A stretch of DNA of 64,000 nt, taken from NCBI RefSeq assembly GCF_007827555.1, contig NZ_VISS01000011.1, positions 39,927 to 103,926 of the forward strand, given 5' to 3'. Of the stretch, positions 1-9,077 are shown piece by piece. Positions within the stretch are counted from its first letter, which is position 1. Every line of letters begins with the position of its first letter. Under the pieces are notes generated by a model. It searched no databases. It saw only the letters and a list, made by a program, of their open reading frames with translations, and was not told where the DNA came from. Position numbers and translations under genes: made by a program. Source of the DNA: Aeribacillus composti. Lineage in GTDB: Bacteria > Bacillota > Bacilli > Bacillales > Aeribacillaceae.

Positions 1-827
1 GAAAAGAGTTGGACTTATTTGCAAATATCCGCCCTGTTCAAACTTATAAAGCCCTTCAAGAAATATCTCCGTTAAAGGGAGAAAAAATAGAAGATGTTGA
101 CTTGGTGATTGTACGCGAATTGACAAGCGGACTTTATTTCGGGAAACCGAGTGAAAGAATCGTTTCAGACGGAGAAGAAGCAGCGGTTGACACGCTTTTT
201 TATAAACGGAAAGAAATTGAACGCATTTTGGAAACAGCTTTTCAAATGGCGCAAAAACGCCGAGGAAAAGTAACGTCTGTTGATAAGGCAAACGTGCTTA
301 CAACTAGCAAGCTTTGGCGTGAAATTGCCGAAGAATTGGCTTCAAAATACCCTGATGTCACATTGGAGCATATGCTTGTTGATAATGCGGCCATGCAATT
401 GATCCGCATGCCAAGCCAGTTTGATGTGATTGTAACGGAAAATATGTTCGGTGACATTTTAAGCGATGAAGCATCTATGATCACTGGATCGTTGGGCATG
501 CTTCCTTCAGCAAGCTTATCAAACAGTGGATTGCACTTATATGAACCGGTGCATGGATCAGCTCCTGACATTGCTGGCCAAAACCTGGCAAACCCTGTCG
601 GAATGATCTTATCTGGTGCGCTCATGCTCCGCTATTCCTTTGATCTTCATGAAGAAGCTAGAGCCATTGAAAAAGCGGTTAAACATGTGTTGGATTCCGG
701 AAAGTGCACGAGAGATTTAACAAATAATGAAGGTGCATTTATTCATACAACTGAAATGGTGGAAGAAATCAAAGAAGTGCTTGCGAACGATTATGCACTA
801 TTAAATATTATCGATTCCTACGAATAA
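1..827 (+). CDS. leuB: 3-isopropylmalate dehydrogenase, 5' end cut by window
   Basis: Oxidative decarboxylation of 3-isopropylmalate to 2-ketoisocaproate, the third committed step of leucine synthesis, in the cytoplasm. The frame is already open at base 3 and enters in the middle of the protein ([12 protein letters not shown]), so about the first 90 residues lie outside the window. Family signatures seen are the substrate-binding stretch [17 protein letters not shown], the metal/substrate segment [13 protein letters not shown] and the NAD-binding loop [12 protein letters not shown]. The C-terminal end diverges from the Bacillus consensus, as is usual. It is followed by leuC and leuD on the same strand, so this is the distal part of a leucine operon. 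Identification is certain; only the start is missing. Confidence 0.96.
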   Translation, partial: KELDLFANIRPVQTYKALQEISPLKGEKIEDVDLVIVRELTSGLYFGKPSERIVSDGEEAAVDTLFYKRKEIERILETAFQMAQKRRGKVTSVDKANVLTTSKLWREIAEELASKYPDVTLEHMLVDNAAMQLIRMPSQFDVIVTENMFGDILSDEASMITGSLGMLPSASLSNSGLHLYEPVHGSAPDIAGQNLANPVGMILSGALMLRYSFDLHEEARAIEKAVKHVLDSGKCTRDLTNNEGAFIHTTEMVEEIKEVLANDYALLNIIDSYE

Positions 828-911
828 AATGGGGGGGTGTGGGCTTTTCCGGCAGGAGAAGCTCACCGTTTTCTTAATAGATACAAAACAGGAAATAGGG
901 GGAAAAAGAAA

Positions 912-2327
912 ATGAAGCCTCGAAACATAATAGAAAAAATCTGGGATGATCATGTGGTCGTGAGGGAAGAGGGAAAACCGGATCTGCTTTATATTGACCT
1001 TCATCTCATACATGAAGTTACATCACCGCAAGCTTTTGAAGGATTGAGACAAAACGGACGGAAAGTGAGACGTCCTGATCTAACCTTTGCCACAATGGAT
1101 CATAATATCCCAACCGTGAACCGCTTTGTCATTGAAGATGATGTAGCTAAAAACCAAATAAGTGCTTTAGAAAGAAACTGCCAAGAATTTGGAATTACTC
1201 TGGCAGGACTAGACAGCGATGATCAAGGAATTGTCCATGTTATCGGTCCGGAATTAGGGCTTACTCTTCCAGGAAAGACTATTGTATGCGGAGACAGCCA
1301 TACATCGACACACGGCGCTTTTGGGGCGCTGGCATTTGGAATCGGAACAAGTGAAGTAGAACACGTTTTGGCCACTCAAACATTATGGCAGCACCGTCCG
1401 AAAACTTTGCAAGTGAAAGTGACAGGATCTTTGTCAGAAGGAGTCACGGCCAAAGACGTCATCCTTTACATTATTGGAAAATTTGGTGTTGATTTCGGTA
1501 CAGGCTATGTTATTGAATATTCGGGTGAAGTGATTGAAAGCTTATCAATGGATGAACGGATGACCATTTGCAATATGTCAATCGAAGCAGGTGCCCGCGC
1601 CGGTTTAATAGCTCCGGATGAAACAACCTTTAATTATATAAAAGGAAGAAAATATGCTCCGAAAGGGGAAGAGTTCGAAAAAGCAGTTGCTTACTGGAAA
1701 TCTTTAAGATCTGATCCAGGAGCTACATTTGATAAAACGATTGAAATCCGCGGGGAAGACATCGCACCGATGGTTACCTGGGGTACAAATCCAAGCATGG
1801 TGCTGCCTGTTGACCATTCGATTCCGACACTTGAGGATGCACGCAATGAAAATGAAGCAGCTTCCTTCAAACGGGCGTATGAGTACATGGGACTTGAACC
1901 GGGAACGAACATTCAAGACATTGAAATCGATTATGTATTCATTGGATCATGTACAAACTCAAGACTAACTGATTTGCGTGCAGCGGCGAATGTAATTAAA
2001 GGACGAAAGGTTGCTCCAAATGTGAAAGCGATCGTAGTTCCAGGCTCCCAAAAAGTAAAACAAGCAGCAGAACAAGAAGGATTGCATGAAATTTTCATCA
2101 ATGCTGGTTTTGAATGGAGAGATTCTGGATGCAGCATGTGTTTAAGCATGAATAACGATGTCGTGCCTCCTGGAAAACGATGTGCGTCTACTTCCAACCG
2201 CAACTTTGAAGGACGTCAAGGGAAAGGGGCAAGAACTCACTTAGTGAGTCCTGCAATGGCAGCAGTGGCAGCAATTTATGGTAAGTTTGTTGATATTCGG
2301 ACAGAGAAGCTTGAAGCAGTAAAATGA
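912..2327 (+). CDS. leuC: 3-isopropylmalate dehydratase large subunit
   Basis: Aconitase-type isomerase that with LeuD interconverts 2- and 3-isopropylmalate. The 471-residue product starts [16 protein letters not shown], as in other Bacillus LeuC. The ATG at 912 has an AGGGG site about 10 bases upstream, whereas the longer open frame from 837 would add 25 residues with no homology. The three [4Fe-4S] ligands are visible as C347 (GSCTNSR), C407 and C410 (SGCSMC), the usual spacing of the family. The catalytic-region motifs [11 protein letters not shown] and [13 protein letters not shown] are intact. It follows leuB by 84 bases and precedes leuD by 16. Confidence 0.97.
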   Translation: MKPRNIIEKIWDDHVVVREEGKPDLLYIDLHLIHEVTSPQAFEGLRQNGRKVRRPDLTFATMDHNIPTVNRFVIEDDVAKNQISALERNCQEFGITLAGLDSDDQGIVHVIGPELGLTLPGKTIVCGDSHTSTHGAFGALAFGIGTSEVEHVLATQTLWQHRPKTLQVKVTGSLSEGVTAKDVILYIIGKFGVDFGTGYVIEYSGEVIESLSMDERMTICNMSIEAGARAGLIAPDETTFNYIKGRKYAPKGEEFEKAVAYWKSLRSDPGATFDKTIEIRGEDIAPMVTWGTNPSMVLPVDHSIPTLEDARNENEAASFKRAYEYMGLEPGTNIQDIEIDYVFIGSCTNSRLTDLRAAANVIKGRKVAPNVKAIVVPGSQKVKQAAEQEGLHEIFINAGFEWRDSGCSMCLSMNNDVVPPGKRCASTSNRNFEGRQGKGARTHLVSPAMAAVAAIYGKFVDIRTEKLEAVK

Positions 2328-2343
2328 GGAGGGAAGAAGCAGC

Positions 2344-2937
2344 ATGCAGCCTTTTACAACATTAACTAGCCATATTGCAGTATTAAATAGAACAAATGTG
2401 GATACGGACCAAATCATTCCGAAACAATTTTTAAAACGAATTGAACGGACAGGTTATGGAAGATTTGCTTTTTTTGATTGGAGATATTTAGATAATGGTG
2501 AGGAAAATCCACAATTCGAGTTAAATCAGCCAGCCTACAAAGGCGCACAAATTTTGCTGGCTGGCGAAAATTTTGGTTGCGGTTCATCAAGAGAGCATGC
2601 TCCATGGGCTTTAGCAGACTTTGGTTTCCGCGCAATTATCGCGCCTAGCTTCGCAGATATTTTTTATCAAAACTGTTTAAAAAATGGAATCCTGCCGATA
2701 CGGGTCAATGAAGAAGTGTTTGAAACATTGCTCAAAAAAGCGGAAGGAAATGTGTACGAATGCACGATTGATTTAGAGCAGCAAAAAGTATTTGATCAAG
2801 AAGGATTTGAGTTTCATTTTGACATTAATGAGCATTGGAAGGAAATGCTTTTAAATGGACGCGACGAAATAGGATTTACATTATTATATGAAGAGCAGAT
2901 CAGCCAATTTGAACAAAAGGCAAAAGCGTGGGGATGA
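2344..2937 (+). CDS. leuD: 3-isopropylmalate dehydratase small subunit
   Basis: Swivelling domain partner of LeuC in the isopropylmalate isomerase. The 197-residue length is typical. Recognised by NVDTDQIIPKQFLKR near the N-terminus, GENFGCGSSREHAPWAL in the middle and the APSFADIFYQNCLKNGILP segment. The start ATG is preceded by GAGGAGGGAAG. Its stop codon lies inside a rho-independent terminator (2926-2959), so it is the last gene of the leu operon. Confidence 0.97.
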   Translation: MQPFTTLTSHIAVLNRTNVDTDQIIPKQFLKRIERTGYGRFAFFDWRYLDNGEENPQFELNQPAYKGAQILLAGENFGCGSSREHAPWALADFGFRAIIAPSFADIFYQNCLKNGILPIRVNEEVFETLLKKAEGNVYECTIDLEQQKVFDQEGFEFHFDINEHWKEMLLNGRDEIGFTLLYEEQISQFEQKAKAWG

Positions 2938-2959
2938 TGATTGCATCCTCCGCTTTTTC
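2926..2959 (+). terminator. leu operon terminator overlapping leuD stop
   Basis: GCG-T-GGGGATG pairs with CATCCTCCGC with one bulged T and a short loop, followed directly by CTTTTTCTTTTG. The 5' arm begins within the last codons of leuD, so the stop codon (2935-2937) is inside the hairpin region. Confidence 0.8.
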
Positions 2960-3027
2960 TTTTGATTCTTGTTTTCTCGTTGCCCAGCTGGTAAACTTGT
3001 AGCAAAATCATAAAGAGGTTTTCTACA

Positions 3028-4008
3028 ATGAAAAAAGCGAATGGAAAAATCATTCCCTTTCCCCGACTTAAAGAACGATTGATTGAAAAAGGAATGAATG
3101 CGTTACATAATAAACAATTTGAACAAGCGCTTGACCTTTTTTTAGAGGCGAGATCTTGGAATTCAAATCACCCTGATATTGAAATAGGAATTGCTTTATG
3201 CTTAATGGAGCTTGGAGAATATCAGGAAGCAAAACAAATTTGTAAAAAAATGCTTCACGAAGCAAAAGGAAATTATTTTGAAATATTGCAGATGTATTTA
3301 ACGATTTTAGTACAGCTTGGACAATATGATGAGGTAAAAACGACGATTGAAGCGGTTTTGGAAGAAAATAAACTTCCGGCAGCACATGCAGAACAGTTTT
3401 ACAAGCTGCTTCATTTTAGCCGGAGGATGAGCGAAGAGCAAATCAGTCCAGAACCGAATGACGATGATCTTTTCAGCAGGCTGGACAAGCAAATTTCCTA
3501 CATACATTCGATCAAAAATAATAATAATGTTAAAAAAAATTTACATACGATTGAAGAGATGCTTCAGTCAAAAACGGTCCATCCGGTTGTGAAAACAATG
3601 CTGCTGCAAATATTGCGAGATCATGAAATAGCACGAATAATGACCGTTGAGAAATTCGGGGAAACTACCGCTGTAAATCCTATCCATCTTCAAGATTTAT
3701 TAGAAATGACGTTTGCCAAAAAAGTGCTCAATCTTTTGGACGATTTTTTAGGAAATGAAAATCCAACCCTTTTCGAAGCTGTAAAAGATATATGGATTCG
3801 TCATTTATATGTCATGTATCCTTTTCATCCTAAACCGGAAAATGCAAATATTTGGGCAGCAGCGCTTCATTACGTTGGCTACGAAATTTTTGGGATCGTC
3901 ATCAAGCTGACGGAAGTTGAGCGGATTTACAACATAAAAAGTGCTGAGTTTATTTCAGTTTGCGATAAAATTAGACAAATTGAAGAAATTTCAAACATTA
4001 GATGGTAG
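3028..4008 (+). CDS. ysoA: TPR-repeat protein YsoA-like
   Basis: A 326-residue cytoplasmic protein whose N-terminal half contains helical tetratricopeptide-type repeats: residues about 18-50 (MNALHNKQFEQALDLFLEA..) and about 55-85 (IGIALCLMELGEYQEAKQIC), then a third helix pair near 90-125. The C-terminal half is helical without a motif I recognise. It has no signal peptide or membrane segment. The position between leuD and tig is that of B. subtilis ysoA, which encodes a TPR protein of similar size, so the symbol rests on fold plus synteny. The start ATG has AAAGAGG about 9 bases upstream. Function is unknown; TPR proteins usually mediate protein-protein contacts. Confidence 0.72.
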   Translation: MKKANGKIIPFPRLKERLIEKGMNALHNKQFEQALDLFLEARSWNSNHPDIEIGIALCLMELGEYQEAKQICKKMLHEAKGNYFEILQMYLTILVQLGQYDEVKTTIEAVLEENKLPAAHAEQFYKLLHFSRRMSEEQISPEPNDDDLFSRLDKQISYIHSIKNNNNVKKNLHTIEEMLQSKTVHPVVKTMLLQILRDHEIARIMTVEKFGETTAVNPIHLQDLLEMTFAKKVLNLLDDFLGNENPTLFEAVKDIWIRHLYVMYPFHPKPENANIWAAALHYVGYEIFGIVIKLTEVERIYNIKSAEFISVCDKIRQIEEISNIRW

Positions 4009-4015
4009 AGTCCTA

Positions 4016-4043
4016 TTGAAAGGATTGTATCCTATGGTATAAT
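4016..4043 (+). promoter_or_regulatory. sigma-A promoter for tig
   Basis: TTGAAA (4016-4021), 16-base spacer, TATAAT (4038-4043) with the extended TGG just before it. The predicted transcript would carry a long leader of about 160 bases before tig. Confidence 0.75.
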
Positions 4044-4212
4044 AAAATGGTTGTAAAATGTATATTTTTTGTATGCACCTTTCTTGCTATTGGTGCCGAT
4101 TACCCTTTTTTGACATATTTATTTTATGGCTTGTTTCTTTACGGACAAGGCATATAAAAAATTTTTATCGTGTACTCACGAATAATATTTATAGATTGTT
4201 GGAGGGAAACAA

Positions 4213-5499
4213 ATGTCAGTTAAATGGGAAAAATTAGAGAAAAACGAAGGAGTCTTAACCGTTGAAGTAGATGCACAAACATTTAAAGAAGCGCTGGATC
4301 GAGCATTTAAAAAAGTTGTAAAAAATGTAGCCGTTCCAGGATTCCGAAAAGGAAGAGTGCCGCGCCCTATTTTTGAAAAGAGATTCGGTGTTGAGGCGCT
4401 ATATCAAGATGCGCTTGATATTTTGCTTCCAGAAGTTTACCCAAAAGCGGTTGAAGAAGCTGGAATTGAACCGGTAGACCGTCCTGAAATTGATATTGAA
4501 CAAATTGAAAAAGATAAACCGCTTATTTTTACGGCTAAAGTAACGGTCAAACCAGAAGTGAAACTTGGCGAATATAAAGGTTTGGATGTCCAAAAAGAAG
4601 ATACAACCGTTACGGATGAAGATGTGGAAAACGAATTAAAACAGCTTCAAGAACGGCATGCTGAATTGGTTGTGAAAGAAGAAGGAAAAGTGGAAGAGGG
4701 AGATACAGTCGTCCTCGACTTCGAAGGTTTTGTTGACGGCGAAGCGTTTGAAGGCGGAAAAGCTGAGAATTATTCTTTGGAAGTCGGCTCCGGCACATTT
4801 ATCCCTGGTTTTGAAGATCAGTTGATCGGGCTTGAAGCAGGCGAAGAAAAGGATGTAGAAGTAACGTTCCCTGAAGAATATCATGAGGAAAAGCTTGCTG
4901 GAAAACCGGCTGTCTTTAAAGTGAAAATTCATGAAATCAAAACGAAAGAACTCCCTGCATTGGATGATGAATTTGCAAAAGATGTAAACGATGAGGTTGA
5001 AACACTTGAAGAATTAAAGGCGAAAATTAGAGAGCGTTTAGAAGAGCAAAAGAACACACAAGCTGAAAATAAACTTCGTGATGAACTTGTTGAAAAAGCT
5101 GCAGAAAATGTTGAAGTGGACATTCCGCAAGTGATGATTGACAATGAACTTGAAAGAATGATGAATGAATTTCAACAACGCTTGCAATTGCAAGGCTTGA
5201 ACTTAGAACTGTATTACCAATTCTCTGGCCAAAGCGAAGAAGAATTGCGTGAACAAATGAGAAAAGACGCTGAAAAGCGCGTGAAATATAACTTAACATT
5301 AGAAGCAATTGCGAAAGCTGAAAACATTGATGTGACAGAAGAAGAAGTAAATGAAGAGCTGCAAAAAATGGCTGACATGTACAATATGCCAGTTGAAAGC
5401 GTTAAGAGAGCACTCGGTTCAACAGAAGGAATAAAAGAAGATTTAAAAATTAAAAAAGCGGTCGATTTTCTTGTAGAAAATAGAAAAGATGTTGCATAA
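4213..5499 (+). CDS. tig: Trigger factor
   Basis: Ribosome-bound chaperone with peptidyl-prolyl isomerase activity that receives nascent chains at the exit tunnel. The 428 residues show the three family domains: an N-terminal ribosome-binding domain with the signature GFRKGRVPR at about 43-51, an FKBP-like PPIase domain at about 150-245 ([15 protein letters not shown] ... [11 protein letters not shown]), and a helical C-terminal substrate-binding domain. The start ATG follows TTGGAGGGAAACAA. It is transcribed alone from its own promoter and ends at a terminator at 5541. Confidence 0.97.
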   Translation: MSVKWEKLEKNEGVLTVEVDAQTFKEALDRAFKKVVKNVAVPGFRKGRVPRPIFEKRFGVEALYQDALDILLPEVYPKAVEEAGIEPVDRPEIDIEQIEKDKPLIFTAKVTVKPEVKLGEYKGLDVQKEDTTVTDEDVENELKQLQERHAELVVKEEGKVEEGDTVVLDFEGFVDGEAFEGGKAENYSLEVGSGTFIPGFEDQLIGLEAGEEKDVEVTFPEEYHEEKLAGKPAVFKVKIHEIKTKELPALDDEFAKDVNDEVETLEELKAKIRERLEEQKNTQAENKLRDELVEKAAENVEVDIPQVMIDNELERMMNEFQQRLQLQGLNLELYYQFSGQSEEELREQMRKDAEKRVKYNLTLEAIAKAENIDVTEEEVNEELQKMADMYNMPVESVKRALGSTEGIKEDLKIKKAVDFLVENRKDVA

Positions 5500-5540
5500 T
5501 ATAGTTACAGGAACATCATGATCTTTGATAAAGTTGATAA

Positions 5541-5570
5541 CAAGGCGCGATTTGATCGTGCCTTGTTTTA
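5541..5570 (+). terminator. tig terminator
   Basis: CAAGGCGCGA and TCGTGCCTTG form a 10-bp stem (one G-T wobble) with loop TTTGA, followed by TTTTAT. Confidence 0.85.
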
Positions 5571-5773
5571 TAAAATGAAAAGCGTTAAATCGTTCGAAAC
5601 TGTACATAATAATTGTCACATAACTATACATACTTTTCATTACCGCTTTTCTTTTGTTTTATGATAAAATGCGATACATACTTTTCTTTTGTTTGAAAAG
5701 CATTGTTCCCCGATTCATGCGTGCGGTTTATATATGGGTGGGGAGGCAATGAAGGAAATTAAGGGGTGATATC

Positions 5774-7039
5774 ATGTTTAAGTTTAACGATGAAAAGGGA
5801 CAGTTAAAATGTTCGTTTTGCGGAAAAACTCAAGATCAAGTGAGAAAGCTGGTTGCTGGTCCTGGCGTCTATATATGCGATGAATGTATTGAACTTTGCA
5901 CAGAAATTGTAGAAGAGGAGCTTGGCACGGAAGAAGAGGCTGAATTTAAGGATGTTCCGAAACCGAAAGAAATTCTCAGCATCTTAGATGAATATGTAAT
6001 CGGGCAGGAGCAGGCAAAAAAATCTTTGGCGGTTGCAGTTTACAACCATTATAAGCGGATTAATTCAAACAATAAAATTGATGATGTTGAGCTGTCCAAA
6101 AGTAATATTGTGTTAATCGGGCCGACAGGAAGCGGAAAAACGCTGCTTGCACAAACGCTTGCACGCATTTTGAATGTTCCATTTGCAATTGCTGACGCAA
6201 CGTCGTTAACGGAAGCTGGATACGTTGGGGAAGATGTTGAAAATATTTTGCTGAAGCTAATCCAAGCTGCTGATTACGATGTGGAAAAAGCGGAAAAAGG
6301 AATTATTTACATCGATGAGATTGACAAAATTGCTAGAAAATCAGAAAATCCATCCATTACAAGAGATGTGTCTGGTGAAGGCGTCCAACAAGCACTTCTG
6401 AAAATTTTGGAAGGAACTGTAGCAAGTGTTCCTCCACAAGGCGGAAGAAAACATCCGCATCAAGAATTTATCCAAATCGATACGACTAATATATTATTTA
6501 TTTGCGGCGGAGCATTTGACGGCATAGAGCAAATCATCAAGCGCAGATTAGGGCAAAAGGTCATTGGATTTGGAGCAGATAGCCGAAACAAAGAGCTTGA
6601 TCAAAAGCAGCTGCTTTCAAAGGTGCTACCTGAGGATTTATTAAAATTCGGGTTAATTCCGGAATTTATCGGGCGTTTGCCTGTCATTGCCAGCCTTGAA
6701 CCGCTTGATGAAGCAGCACTTGTCGAAATATTAACAAAACCGAAAAACGCGCTTGTTAAACAATATCAAAAAATGCTCGAGCTAGATGGCGTTGAGCTGG
6801 AATTTGAAGAAGAAGCATTATCAGAAATTGCGAAAAAAGCAATTGAACGAAAAACAGGTGCGCGCGGCCTTCGTTCTATCATTGAGGGCATTATGCTTGA
6901 TGTGATGTTTGAATTGCCGTCTCGTGATGATATTACAAAATGTGTCATCACGGCAAACACTGTAAGAGAAAAAATTCCTCCGAAGCTGATTGCAAATGAT
7001 GGAACCATTATAAATGAAGATACGAAAACTTCCGCATAA
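5774..7039 (+). CDS. clpX: ATP-dependent unfoldase ClpX
   Basis: AAA+ ring ATPase that unfolds substrates and feeds them to ClpP. The 421 residues start with the dimeric zinc-binding domain (C13, C16, C35, C38). The AAA+ module carries Walker A GPTGSGKT at 116-123, Walker [11 protein letters not shown] and the [23 protein letters not shown] pore/arginine region. The ClpP-contacting loop is readable as LGQKVIGFG. The start ATG follows AAGGGGTGATATC. It is monocistronic between two terminators. Confidence 0.98.
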   Translation: MFKFNDEKGQLKCSFCGKTQDQVRKLVAGPGVYICDECIELCTEIVEEELGTEEEAEFKDVPKPKEILSILDEYVIGQEQAKKSLAVAVYNHYKRINSNNKIDDVELSKSNIVLIGPTGSGKTLLAQTLARILNVPFAIADATSLTEAGYVGEDVENILLKLIQAADYDVEKAEKGIIYIDEIDKIARKSENPSITRDVSGEGVQQALLKILEGTVASVPPQGGRKHPHQEFIQIDTTNILFICGGAFDGIEQIIKRRLGQKVIGFGADSRNKELDQKQLLSKVLPEDLLKFGLIPEFIGRLPVIASLEPLDEAALVEILTKPKNALVKQYQKMLELDGVELEFEEEALSEIAKKAIERKTGARGLRSIIEGIMLDVMFELPSRDDITKCVITANTVREKIPPKLIANDGTIINEDTKTSA

Positions 7040-7108
7040 GACAGGTTTTGACGGGCTTTTTAGTCTTGAATTTGCTTTTGTAAAAAGATAGTTGTTCTCA
7101 TAAAAATA

Positions 7109-7145
7109 AGAAGGATCGAGTTCATACAACTCGATCCTTCTTTTC
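7109..7145 (+). terminator. clpX terminator
   Basis: A perfect 14-bp inverted repeat AGAAGGATCGAGTT / AACTCGATCCTTCT (7109-7122 and 7128-7141) with a 5-base loop, followed by TTTC. Confidence 0.92.
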
Positions 7146-7168
7146 ATTAAAATCCGTCCTCAACATAT

Positions 7169-7198
7169 GTTTAATCCGTATATGCAAAGGAGATAATA
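7169..7198 (+). promoter_or_regulatory. Putative sigma-F (forespore) promoter for lonB
   Basis: GTTTA (7169-7173), 15-base spacer, GGAGATAATA (7189-7198). This fits the forespore consensus GYWTA / GGNNANANTA, and lonB is a known sigma-F gene in B. subtilis. Assignment is by pattern and precedent only. Confidence 0.6.
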
Positions 7199-7231
7199 GG
7201 GGATAAACATTTGTTGAGGAGGAAACTCAGG

Positions 7232-8890
7232 ATGAACTGGACAGGGATTGCCCTTTTCATACAATTAATTTTCGGAGTCATTGTCGGTCTTTATTTTTGG
7301 AATTTATTGCGGAATCAGCGGACGCAAAAAATTTCCATTGACCGCGAGTCGAAAAAAGAAATGGAACAATTGAGAAAAATGAGAGCTATCCAATTATCAA
7401 AGCCGCTTTCAGAACGAATTCGTCCAAAAAGCTTTTCTGACATCGTCGGACAGGAGGATGGCATCAAAGCATTAAAAGCAGCTTTATGCGGGCCGAATCC
7501 CCAGCATGTTATTATTTACGGACCTCCTGGTGTAGGAAAAACGGCTGCTGCAAGGCTCGTTCTTGAAGAAGCGAAAAGAAATAAAAAGTCTCCTTTTCAA
7601 CATAATGCTGTTTTTGTTGAATTGGATGCAACAACAGCGAGATTTGATGAACGGGGAATAGCTGATCCTTTAATAGGTTCTGTTCATGATCCCATTTATC
7701 AAGGTGCTGGGGCGATGGGACAAGCCGGAATTCCACAGCCGAAACAAGGAGCAGTGACACATGCACACGGCGGCGTGTTGTTTATTGATGAAATTGGCGA
7801 ACTCCATCCCATTCAAATGAATAAACTGTTAAAAGTACTTGAAGACCGAAAAGTTTTTTTAGAAAGCGCCTATTATAGTGAAGAAAATTCTCAAATTCCA
7901 AGTCATATTCATGATATTTTCCAAAACGGTCTCCCGGCTGATTTTCGCTTGATCGGGGCAACTACAAGAACACCATCTGAAATACCGCCCGCCATTCGCT
8001 CGCGCTGCCTTGAAGTATTTTTTAGAGATTTAACGGCCGATGAACTCGCGGTCGTTGCTCGGAAAGCGGCTGAAAAAGTAAATGTAAAAATTTCAGAAAA
8101 AGGAATATCCATTTTAACTTCTTATGCCCGCAATGGAAGAGAAATTGCCAATATGATGCAAATTGCTGCTGGAATTGCCATCACCGAGGACCGAAATGAA
8201 GTGAAAGTCGAAGATATTGAATGGATTGTCCATTCCAGCCAGCTTACACCAAAATATGAAAAGAAAATTGGAAATGAACCTAAAGTTGGACTGGTGAACG
8301 GTCTTGCTGTTTACGGACCAAACAGCGGCTCTTTATTAGAGGTGGAAGTGACGGTTATTCCGGCAAAAGAAAAAGGAACGATCAACATTACAGGTATTGT
8401 AGAAGAAGAAAACATTGGCGACCGCGGAAAATCCATCAAAAGAAAAAGCATGGCCAAAGGCTCCGTTGAAAATGTCATAACAGTGTTACGATCAATGGGA
8501 GTTAATGCCCATGATTATGATATTCATGTAAACTTTCCCGGCGGGGTACCTGTTGATGGACCGAGTGCAGGAATAGCGATGGCAACCGGCATTTTTTCTG
8601 CCATCCACAAAATTCCTGTTGATAATACCGTTGCGATGACTGGAGAGATCAGCATTCATGGGAATGTAAAACCGATTGGCGGAATTATTCCAAAAATAAA
8701 AGCTGCCAAGATGGCAGGTGCAAAAAAAGTGATCATACCAGAGGAGAATATGCAGTCAATTTTAAAAACGATTGAAGACATTGAAATTATTCCTGTTCGA
8801 AGCTTTCAGGAAGTGTTAGATTGTGCGCTCATCAATCCTCCAACGGAGCAAATTTATCCAGAGACAATCATAGAGAAAAAATCGGTTTAA
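7232..8890 (+). CDS. lonB: Forespore Lon-like protease LonB
   Basis: ATP-dependent serine protease of the Lon family expressed in the forespore. The ATG at 7232 follows GAGGAGG at 9 bases and gives 552 residues starting MNWTGIALFIQL, matching B. subtilis LonB in start and length; the upstream in-frame TTG at 7211 is less likely. An N-terminal membrane segment spans about residues 4-22. The AAA+ domain has Walker A GPPGVGKT and Walker B GGVLFIDEIGEL. The C-terminal Lon protease domain carries a Ser-Lys dyad S445 (DGPSAG) and K488. It lacks the long N-terminal Lon domain, as is normal for LonB. Confidence 0.95.
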   Translation: MNWTGIALFIQLIFGVIVGLYFWNLLRNQRTQKISIDRESKKEMEQLRKMRAIQLSKPLSERIRPKSFSDIVGQEDGIKALKAALCGPNPQHVIIYGPPGVGKTAAARLVLEEAKRNKKSPFQHNAVFVELDATTARFDERGIADPLIGSVHDPIYQGAGAMGQAGIPQPKQGAVTHAHGGVLFIDEIGELHPIQMNKLLKVLEDRKVFLESAYYSEENSQIPSHIHDIFQNGLPADFRLIGATTRTPSEIPPAIRSRCLEVFFRDLTADELAVVARKAAEKVNVKISEKGISILTSYARNGREIANMMQIAAGIAITEDRNEVKVEDIEWIVHSSQLTPKYEKKIGNEPKVGLVNGLAVYGPNSGSLLEVEVTVIPAKEKGTINITGIVEEENIGDRGKSIKRKSMAKGSVENVITVLRSMGVNAHDYDIHVNFPGGVPVDGPSAGIAMATGIFSAIHKIPVDNTVAMTGEISIHGNVKPIGGIIPKIKAAKMAGAKKVIIPEENMQSILKTIEDIEIIPVRSFQEVLDCALINPPTEQIYPETIIEKKSV

Positions 8891-8920
8891 AGCAGAGTCT
8901 TTATTCCAAATGCCTAACAG

Positions 8921-8950
8921 GGTTCAGGCCGTGGCACTGAACCTTTATTT
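8921..8950 (+). terminator. lonB terminator
   Basis: GGTTCAG ... CTGAACC hairpin followed by TTTATTTTTATT, separating lonB from lonA. Confidence 0.8.
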
Positions 8951-9077
8951 TTATTGAGGCAGTTATTTATTCCTTTCAATAAAGATAAGTTTGAAAATAG
9001 ACAGTGCAGAAAGAATAGGATAGAATTGAACAAGGACGCTGTATAATCTATTTTTCACATGATGGAGGTGTAAAAAT

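Noticed and set aside
242..625. 127-codon open frame on the minus strand inside leuB
   Set aside because: Opposite strand of a clearly coding gene, no ribosome binding site, no recognisable domain.
837..911. 25-residue N-terminal extension of leuC
   Set aside because: No homology to LeuC; ATG 912 matches the family start and has its own AGGGG site.
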